Shown here one piece after another: positions 1 to 5,057 of a DNA stretch of 8,564 nt (its first letter is position 1; each line of letters opens with the position of its first letter). The position numbers and the translations under genes were made by a program. The stretch covers positions 1-8,564 of the forward strand of contig NZ_BAAAFZ010000090.1 of assembly GCF_039523795.1 (NCBI RefSeq). Direction: 5' to 3'. The notes beneath the pieces were generated by a model. It searched no databases. It was not told the origin of the DNA and saw only the letters and a program-made list of their open reading frames with translations. The stretch comes from Craurococcus roseus (GTDB lineage Bacteria; Pseudomonadota; Alphaproteobacteria; Acetobacterales; Acetobacteraceae).

Positions 1-2
1 GA

Positions 3-128
3 GTAGCGGCACCGGGGCAGGCGGTGCTCCGGCGGGGAGCGGAACGGGCAGTCGGGCGGGTGGTCGGCTGGGTCGCGGAGGGGCATGGCGCGTCGGTCAC
101 ACCGGCGAAGCGTAAGAACATAGCATGA
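3..128 (+). CDS. Possible C-terminal fragment of an unidentified upstream gene
   Basis: This frame is open from the left window edge to a TGA at 126-128 and encodes about 41 residues with a mixed, protein-like composition (Val, Ala, Gly, Arg, Glu), ending ..VTPAKRKNIA. By my count about three quarters of its codons end in G or C, which is closer to the real genes of the window than the two other forward frames, which read as Arg- or Gly-rich shadows. An AT-richer stretch follows immediately (about 111-145), as expected at the end of a gene. I recognise no family, and the piece is too short to exclude a chance open frame. Frame 2 is also open from the edge to 115 but is low in complexity. Treat as tentative. 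Confidence 0.25.
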   Translation, partial: VAAPGQAVLRRGAERAVGRVVGWVAEGHGASVTPAKRKNIA

Positions 129-645
129 ACAATAGTTTGGTCGGACGGCGATGCTTGACGGCGCAAGAGGATCGGTCGCGCCGATCTGGACCGAGCCACA
201 GGCGCCGTCTTGTGGCGCGTGGCGGGCGGTGTCGGCGACGCGCTGCGGCGAGGGACGCGGCCGGTGTCGCCTCCGTCGGTCGGAGGGCGCCGCGGAAGGA
301 CGGCGCACTCCCGACTCCTTGCCGGCCGGCACGGGCTGCCTCGCACGCCACGGGGGCAGCGTCATGGCCGTGCGTGGTCCCGGCGCGCACCCATGGCGGC
401 GGCGACCGGCCCCATCGGCGCTCGCGCGACGGCCCTGGCCTCGGCGCCCAGCTGAGCCATGCGCCGCTCACGTTCGTCCGCACGTAACGGAGGCATGAAG
501 CAAGAAGAGCGGCGTGTCACCGCCCCTTGTTTCGTATTGGCACCATAGACGGGGTTGGATGGCGCCGGTGACGAATCGCGTCCGGGGTGCCGTTCCGCGG
601 TGCGCGCCGCGGACCGGACGCGTGGCCTTACAAGGAATCAACGCC
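129..645. other. Gene-poor region upstream of the first repeat protein
   Basis: I find no convincing gene here. Several overlapping open frames of 80-130 codons exist on both strands, but their translations are Arg/Ala/Pro-rich without domain-like patterning, as expected from stop-poor GC-rich DNA. AT-richer pockets lie at about 111-145, 485-510 and 525-550 and are the best places to look for promoters, though no clear -35/-10 pair is visible. A small inverted repeat, GCCACA at 195-200 with TGTGGC at 211-216, competes with an alternative GCGCC/GGCGC pairing at 202-218; such hairpins are expected by chance at this GC content. The last part, from about 527, resembles the leader of the downstream paralogue. 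Confidence 0.5.
527..534 (+). promoter_or_regulatory. TTGTTTCG motif shared by the leaders of both paralogues
   Basis: TTGTTTCG lies 119 bases before the TTG start at 646. The same octamer occurs at 4929-4936, 126 bases before the TTG start of the intact paralogue. Both sit in AT-richer pockets of otherwise GC-rich DNA. The TTGTTT part could be a -35 element, but no good -10 follows at the usual spacing. Common descent of the two leaders, without any function, also explains the match. Confidence 0.3.
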
Positions 646-648
646 TTG
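632..648 (+). promoter_or_regulatory. Shine-Dalgarno site and TTG start of the first repeat protein
   Basis: AAGGA at 632-636 is followed by a 9-base spacer and TTG at 646-648. The paralogue has AAGGAG at 5041-5046 and TTG at 5055, within the same local pattern (AAGGA-n-n-CA-n-CGCCTTGCC). The encoded N-termini also match (MPLDPTPVPTG against MPLYPTPVQTA). Conservation of both site and peptide fixes the start here, not at the GTG at 733, which has no properly spaced ribosome binding site. Confidence 0.75.
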
Positions 649-681
649 CCCCTCGATCCCACGCCGGTGCCGACCGGGCTG

Positions 682-1740
682 GCGTTCCGCCTCGATGCCG
701 TCACGACCGAGGCCCGCTTCATGTAAGGGGCGGTGCCCCTCGCCGGCGGCGGCTTCGTCGTCGTTTGGCAACGCCAGGAACCTTGGAAGCCCGGCGACGG
801 GAGGCACAGCACCAAATACGACATCTACGCGCAGCGCTACGACGCGGAAGGAAAACTCGCCGGGGCCGAGTTCCGCGTCCATGACGCGCCGGAGAGGAGT
901 CAGATCTCCCCGCGCGTCGCCGCGCTGGCCGACGGCGGCTTCCTCGTCGCCTGGAGCAGCATCGATCCCGCGCGGTCCGACGGGCAAGGGTCCGGCTTTT
1001 TCGCCCGGCGCTACGCCGCGGACGGGACCGCCCTCGGCGACGGGTTCCGCATCCACGACGACCAACCAGGAGGATCGGCGGTTGCCGCCCTCGCGGACGG
1101 CGGCTTCCTGATCGCGTGGCCGAGCGACGATCCGGCGGTCGCCAGTGGCCTCGTCGTGCATGCCCGGCGGTACGGTCCCGACGGCGTTCCGACCGACGCC
1201 GATCTCCGCGTCAGCGACGCCCCTGACGCGCTGTTGAGCGGGGTGCAAGTCACCGTCTTGGCGGACGGCGGCTTCGTCCTCCTTTGCCACACCTCCGACC
1301 GGTCGGTGTCCGGTAACCACGGCGTTCTCGCCCGGCGCTACGCCGCGGACGGCACCCCCGTCGGCGACAGTTTCCCTGTCCACACCGCGCCCGCCGGCGA
1401 CCAGTTGTTCGCGAAGGCCGTCGCCCTTCCGAACGGCGGTTTCGCCATCGTCTGGCAAGAGTCCGCCGAGGCTTCCCGTTTTCCGCAGCACGACACCTAC
1501 GACATTTTCGCGCGGCGGTACGCGGCGGACGGCACGCCTCTCGGCGACGGGTTCCGCGTCCACGACGCGGTCAGCGACGGCGAGCTTTTCCAAGGTGCCA
1601 CAGCCCTCGCGGACGGCGGCCTTTTGGTCACCTGGATGATCTTCGATCCTTCGGGGTCCGGCCGCTACCTCCACTACGCCCGGCGCTTCACGGCGGACGG
1701 CGCCCCAGACGGCGAGGAGTTCCGGGTCCACCCCGTGCGG
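682..1740 (+). repeat. Repeat array A: six propeller-like repeats
   Basis: Six repeats of about 55-65 residues, each with a GGF-hydrophobic-W core (GGGFVVVW, DGGFLVAW, DGGFLIAW, DGGFVLLC, NGGFAIVW, DGGLLVTW), then an A-R-R-Y/F-x-A-D-G strand, then a G-x-x-F-R-V-H/D strand. The fourth repeat has LLC in place of the usual W. The first repeat carries the in-frame stop. The array is more divergent and contains more His and Cys than array B, and it ends after a GEEFRVH strand without a seventh core. Confidence 0.85.
724..726 (+). other. In-frame TAA in the first repeat
   Basis: The codons read TTC ATG TAA GGG GCG GTG. Upstream lies the conserved leader, downstream GAVPLAGGGF, which aligns to PSVAAFADGGF of other repeats with no frame change, the stop falling at the position of the usual proline. 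Repeat homology on both sides shows that the stop lies inside one former reading frame. The original codon is unknown. Confidence 0.85.
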
Positions 1741-2151
1741 CCCGACGACGACTGGACGGGTTGGGCGGGTTGGGCCGCCGTCGCGGCGGGCGTGCCTTCG
1801 CAGGTCGAGGGCGACACCGGCGTGACGGAATTCACCGTCGACGTGACCCTCAACACAGCGTTCTCCTCAGCGCAGAACGTGGCGTGGCGGGTGGAAGGCA
1901 GCGGCGGCCACGCCGCCGACGCGGCCGACTTCGAGGGCGGCGTCCTGCCCTCCGGCACGCTCAGCTTCGCCGCTGGGGAGACGAGGAAAACCGTCACCGT
2001 GCGGGTCGCCAGCGACGCGCTGGTCGAGGCGGACGAAGGCTTCACGGTCCGGCTCTCCGATGCGTCGGCGGGCCTGTTCCTCGCCACCTCCGGCGCTGGC
2101 GCGACGATAGCAGACAACGACCCGCCGGTCGTGCGGGGCGATTTGCCTCCC

Positions 2152-3300
2152 GATCGCACACCGGTACCCACCGGCTCGGAGTTCCGCGTCAACGCCACCA
2201 CCGCGGACTACCAGAGCGGGCCGTCGGTGGCCGCTTTCGCGGACGGCGGCTTTGTCACGGCTTGGACGGGCCGGACCGCCGACGGCACTTACGACGTCTT
2301 CGCCCAGCGCTTCGCCGCCGACGGCCGAGCGACGGACGGCGAGTTCGGCGTCAACGCCACCGCCCTCGGGGACCAGAACGCGCCGAGCGTCGCCGCCCTT
2401 CCTGACGGCGGCTTCGTGGTGTCCTGGACCGGCACCGGCGCCGACGGCACACGCGACATCTTCGCCCGGCGCTTCGCGGCGGACGGCGCCGCCGCGGGCG
2501 GGGAGTTCCGCGTCGACGCCACGCCCTCCGGGGACCAGTACGGGCCGAAGGTCGCCGCCCTCGCCGACGGCGGCTTCGTGGCGTCCTGGGTCCTCTACGA
2601 CGCCGACGGCACACGCGACGTCTTCGCCCGGCGCTTCGCGGCGGACGGCTCGGCCGCGGGCGGCGAGTTCCACTCCGGCTCCGCCGCCGCAGGCAACGAG
2701 TACTCCCCGTCGGTCGCCGGCCTCGCGGACGGCGGCTTCGTCCTCTCTTGGTACTCCAGCGGCCGCGGCGTCCTCGCCCAGCGCTTCGCGGCGGACGGCG
2801 CCGCCGCGGGCGGCGAGTTCCGCGTCAACGCCACGACCCCCGGCAATGCCTCGCGGCCGGACGTCGCCGCCCTGGCGGACGGCGGCTTCGTCGTGTCGTG
2901 GGACAGCAACACGGGCAATCGGCGCGCGGACGTCTTCGCCCAGCGCTACGGGGAAGACGGCGCCGCCACGGGCGGCGAGTTCCGCGTCCGAGAATCCAGC
3001 CTAGGCATGAACTGGCAGCCGGCGGTCACCGGGCTCGCGGACGGCGGCTTCGTGGTGTCCTGGGTGAACTCCGAACCTGTGGGCAGCGCGGGCCTGATCG
3101 ACCGGGACATCGTCGCCCGGCGCTTCGCGGCGGACGGCGCCGCCGCGGGCGGGGAGTTCCGCGTCACCGCCGCCACCGGCGGGGGGCCGCAGGCGCCCTC
3201 GGTCGCGGCCCTGCCCGGCGGCGGCTTCGTCGTCGCCTGGGACGGCGCCGACGCCGCCGGCGCCACAGACGTCCTGGCCCGGGTCTTCTCCGCGCCGGGC
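2152..3300 (+). repeat. Repeat array B: second leader plus seven propeller-like repeats
   Basis: The array opens with DRTPVPTGSEFRVNATT, a near copy of the protein's own N-terminus. Seven cores follow (ADGGFVTAW, PDGGFVVSW, ADGGFVASW, ADGGFVLSW, ADGGFVVSW, ADGGFVVSW, PGGGFVVAW), joined by D-V/I-F-A-R-R-F-A-A-D-G and G-G-E-F-R-V strands. Repeats are far more alike than in array A, also in DNA, which points to recent amplification or conversion. The seventh ends DVLARVF and lacks the EFRVN strand. Confidence 0.9.
2462..3165 (+). repeat. 53-bp exact direct repeat within array B
   Basis: The segments 2462-2514 and 3113-3165 are identical over 53 bases by eye and lie 651 bases (217 codons) apart, so in the same frame. 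A third close copy is at about 2781-2826, with one mismatch over the shared part. Neighbouring repeats 2 and 3 also share about 49 bases with one difference (from 2440 and from 2602, 162 bases or 54 codons apart). These are good substrates for homologous recombination that changes repeat number without shifting frame. Confidence 0.85.
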
Positions 3301-4376
3301 CCGGCCGGCACCGTCCACGTCTCGGCCGACGACGCCGCGAAGGCCGAAAGCGACGCCGGCACGACCGCCTTCACCTTCACCGTCCGCATGGACGCCGCCT
3401 CCGACGCCCAGCAGAGCGTGCGTTGGCAGGTGGCCGGCGCCGGCGCTGATCCCGCCACCGCCGCCGACTTCGTGGGCGGGGCGTTGCCCTCGGGCACGCT
3501 GGTCTTCGCCCCCGGCGAGACCAGCAAGGCCGTCACGGTCGCGGTCGCGGGCGACGCCGCGGTCGAGGCCGACGAGCGCTTCGCCGTGGCGCTGTCGGAC
3601 GCGTCCTCCGGGCTGGCGCTCGGCGTGGCGTCCGCGTCCGCTGCCATCCTCAACGACGACGCCGTGCCGCCGGCCCCGCCGAACATGCCCGTGGTCCGCG
3701 GCACGGCGCTCGACGACAGCTTCGCCAAGGTGCCCGGCCGCGCCGCCTACGAGGGCTTGGGCGGCCACGACTCGCTGGACTTCGGCGGCGCGGGCTTCCG
3801 CGGCGCCCACGCGACGGCGGGAACCGACGGGAGTTGCGTCCTGACCCACGGCGGCGACGCGGCGGTCCTGCGCGGCGTCGAGGAGGTGCGCTTCGCCGAC
3901 GGGCGCTTGGTGTTCGACGCGGACGACCCGGCGGCGAAGGTGCTGCGCTTGTACGAGGCGGCGCTGGACCGGCTACCGGACCAGGGCGGGCTCAACGTCT
4001 GGATCGACGCCGTGCGGGACGGCCAGCCTTTGGCCGAATTGGCGCGGGCCTTCCTCGGCTCGACGGAGTTCCAGGCGCGCTTCGGCGGCGCCGGCACGGA
4101 CGACGGCGCCTTCGTGGACCGCCTGTACCAGAACGCGCTCGGCCGCGCCGGCGACGCCGAGGGGCGCGCCTTCTGGGTGGACCGGCTCGACACGGGCGCC
4201 GCGACCCGCGCCGACGTCCTCGCCGCGTTTTCGGAGGGTCCCGAGAACAGGGCCGCCACCTCCGACCTAGTGCGTAGCGGCATCTGGGACCGCAGCGAGG
4301 AAGCGATGGAGGTGGCGCGGCTCTACGACGCGGCGTTCGGCCGCCTGACGGACGCGGAGGGGCTCGCGTTTTGGAA

Positions 4377-4380
4377 GGGG
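4377..4380 (+). other. +1 frameshift in a GGGG run
   Basis: Before this run the frame reads ..DAEGLAFWK; after it, homology continues one frame over as ALERGAVSLGQVADAF, matching GMESGEASLNGMADSF of the paralogue. Four bases (4378-4381) stand where one codon is expected, and dropping one G gives an uninterrupted K-G-A-L-E. Without repair the last 99 residues are replaced by 161 Arg/Gly-rich residues ending at 4863. Confidence 0.9.
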
Positions 4381-4700
4381 CGCGTTGGAGCGCGGCGCCG
4401 TTTCGCTGGGTCAGGTGGCCGACGCGTTCGCCGGCGGCGCGGAGTTCCGGGCCAAGCACGGGGCGCTGGGCGACGACGGCTTCGTCGAGGCGCTCTACGC
4501 GAACACGTTGGACCGGCCGGCCGACCAGGTCGGACTCGAGTTCTGGACGGGCCGGCTCGGCGCTGGCGTGGCGCGGTCCGAGGTGGTGCTGGCCTTTTCC
4601 GAAAGCGCGGAGCATGTCGCGCTCACGGAGAAGGGCATCGGCGGCGAGGCGTCGGCGGAGTTCGGCATCCTGTTCGCCTGAACGCCGGGGCGGCAACGGG

Positions 4701-4719
4701 GGCCGGAGCCGCTCCGGCC
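4701..4719 (+). terminator. GC-rich hairpin after the first repeat protein
   Basis: GGCCGGAG (4701-4708) and CTCCGGCC (4712-4719) form a perfect 8-bp stem with a 3-base CCG loop, extendable by one G-T pair. It begins about 20 bases after the repaired stop at 4679-4681. No T run follows, so it is not a classical intrinsic terminator, though GC-rich bacteria often use hairpins alone or with Rho. Its position after the repaired stop, not after 4863, fits 4681 as the true gene end. Confidence 0.45.
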
Positions 4720-4926
4720 TCGCCGATCCCCGTGCCGATTGCGCGACCCGGTGGCGCGGCGGTCCGCCTCCCCGGCGTTTCGGCAGACGTGCCCCGGGGC
4801 GGCGCTGGCCGGCGCGGGGCCGGCTGGGCCCAGGCGCGACTCCGCTCCTCCGCGAAGCGGTAGCGCCTCCCCCGAACGCGAGCGCCGGAGCGCGTCGAAA
4901 CCCGTCGCGGCGCGCGAATGACAAAA

Positions 4927-4980
4927 GTTTGTTTCGAACCTGGATCGTGCCGCGCCGTTTGGTGCGAACGGCGAACAAAC
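4927..4980. promoter_or_regulatory. Imperfect inverted repeat in the leader of the intact paralogue
   Basis: GTTTGTT at 4927-4933 matches AACAAAC at 4974-4980 as an inverted pair; the arms extend to GTTTGTTTCG and CGAACAAAC with one extra T. The spacing of about 40 bases is wide for a single operator. The left arm includes the TTGTTTCG motif (4929-4936) shared with the first paralogue. It could be a regulator site, a leader RNA stem or chance; AT-rich sequence is rare here, which makes it stand out. Confidence 0.25.
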
Positions 4981-5040
4981 GGCCTCCGGAACGGCACACC
5001 GCCGGTAGACCCGGGGCCGGCGCCGGACCGTCCAGCTTCG

Positions 5041-5057
5041 AAGGAGCCAGCGCCTTG
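5041..5057 (+). promoter_or_regulatory. Shine-Dalgarno site and TTG start of the intact paralogue
   Basis: AAGGAG at 5041-5046, then 8 bases, then TTG at 5055-5057. No ATG or GTG with a good site lies near the start of homology, and the upstream extension of the frame is not protein-like. The first paralogue uses the same arrangement. Confidence 0.8.

Larger units (their letters stand above)
646..4681 (+). pseudogene. Large propeller/Calx-beta/DUF4214 repeat protein, disrupted by a stop and a frameshift
   Basis: With both lesions repaired this encodes about 1344 residues: leader; six propeller-like repeats (13-365); Calx-beta domain (about 380-492); a second leader-like TPVPTG and seven repeats (about 503-885); Calx-beta domain (890-1005); RTX-like segment ending in VEEVRFADGRLVF (1016-1090); two DUF4214 units (about 1093-1344), each with two LY-x-x-A/T-L/F-x-R-x-x-D-x-x-G-L/R-x-FW half-repeats. 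There is no signal peptide. TAA at 724-726 ends translation after 26 codons. At 4377-4380 an extra G shifts the frame, after which the true C-terminus continues in the +2 frame to TGA at 4679-4681, giving ..AEFGILFA, while the original frame runs on as an Arg-rich tail to 4863. Codon bias stays coding-like throughout, so the lesions are recent or are assembly errors. The likely original role is a secreted or surface structural or adhesive protein. Domain names rest on motif recognition. Confidence 0.85.
4682..5054. other. Gap between the two paralogues
   Basis: No gene is apparent. A longer open frame enters from 4371 and joins the downstream gene, but its translation before 5055 is Arg/Ser/Pro-rich with no relation to the family, so the gene starts at 5055. 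The gap contains a GC hairpin just after the first gene, a GC-rich middle (about 4720-4915) with small palindromes and nothing I can name, then an AT-richer stretch at 4918-4938 and an inverted repeat, and finally the ribosome binding site. Confidence 0.6.

Noticed and set aside
125..498. Overlapping 80-130 codon frames on both strands in the left region
   Set aside because: All are Arg/Ala/Pro-rich with no motif or domain; no frame stands out by codon pattern.
495..548. A 17-codon ORF starting MKQEERRV with GGAGG just before it
   Set aside because: The Shine-Dalgarno sequence is only one base from the ATG, there is no recognisable product, and it overlaps the suspected leader region; chance is likely.
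682..3300. CRISPR array or transposon suggested by the regular DNA repeats
   Set aside because: Repeat spacing is a multiple of three and follows a protein repeat with coding bias; there are no uniform spacers, inverted termini or transposase.
3691..3915. Classical RTX calcium-binding nonapeptide repeats
   Set aside because: Only isolated G-x-D-D-like and G-G-H-D-like pieces and the VEEVRFADG ending are present; no tandem GGxGxDxxx units, so I call it only RTX-like.
4681..4863. The 4863 stop as the natural end of the first gene
   Set aside because: Residues after the G run in that frame are Arg/Gly-rich and unrelated to DUF4214, whereas the +2 frame gives a full match to the paralogue's C-terminus, ending at 4681.
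4371..5054. Upstream extension of the intact gene's frame to 4371
   Set aside because: The extension overlaps the real C-terminal codons of the first gene in another frame, is Arg/Ser/Pro-rich, and lacks family homology; a well-placed Shine-Dalgarno site and TTG at 5055 match the paralogue's start.
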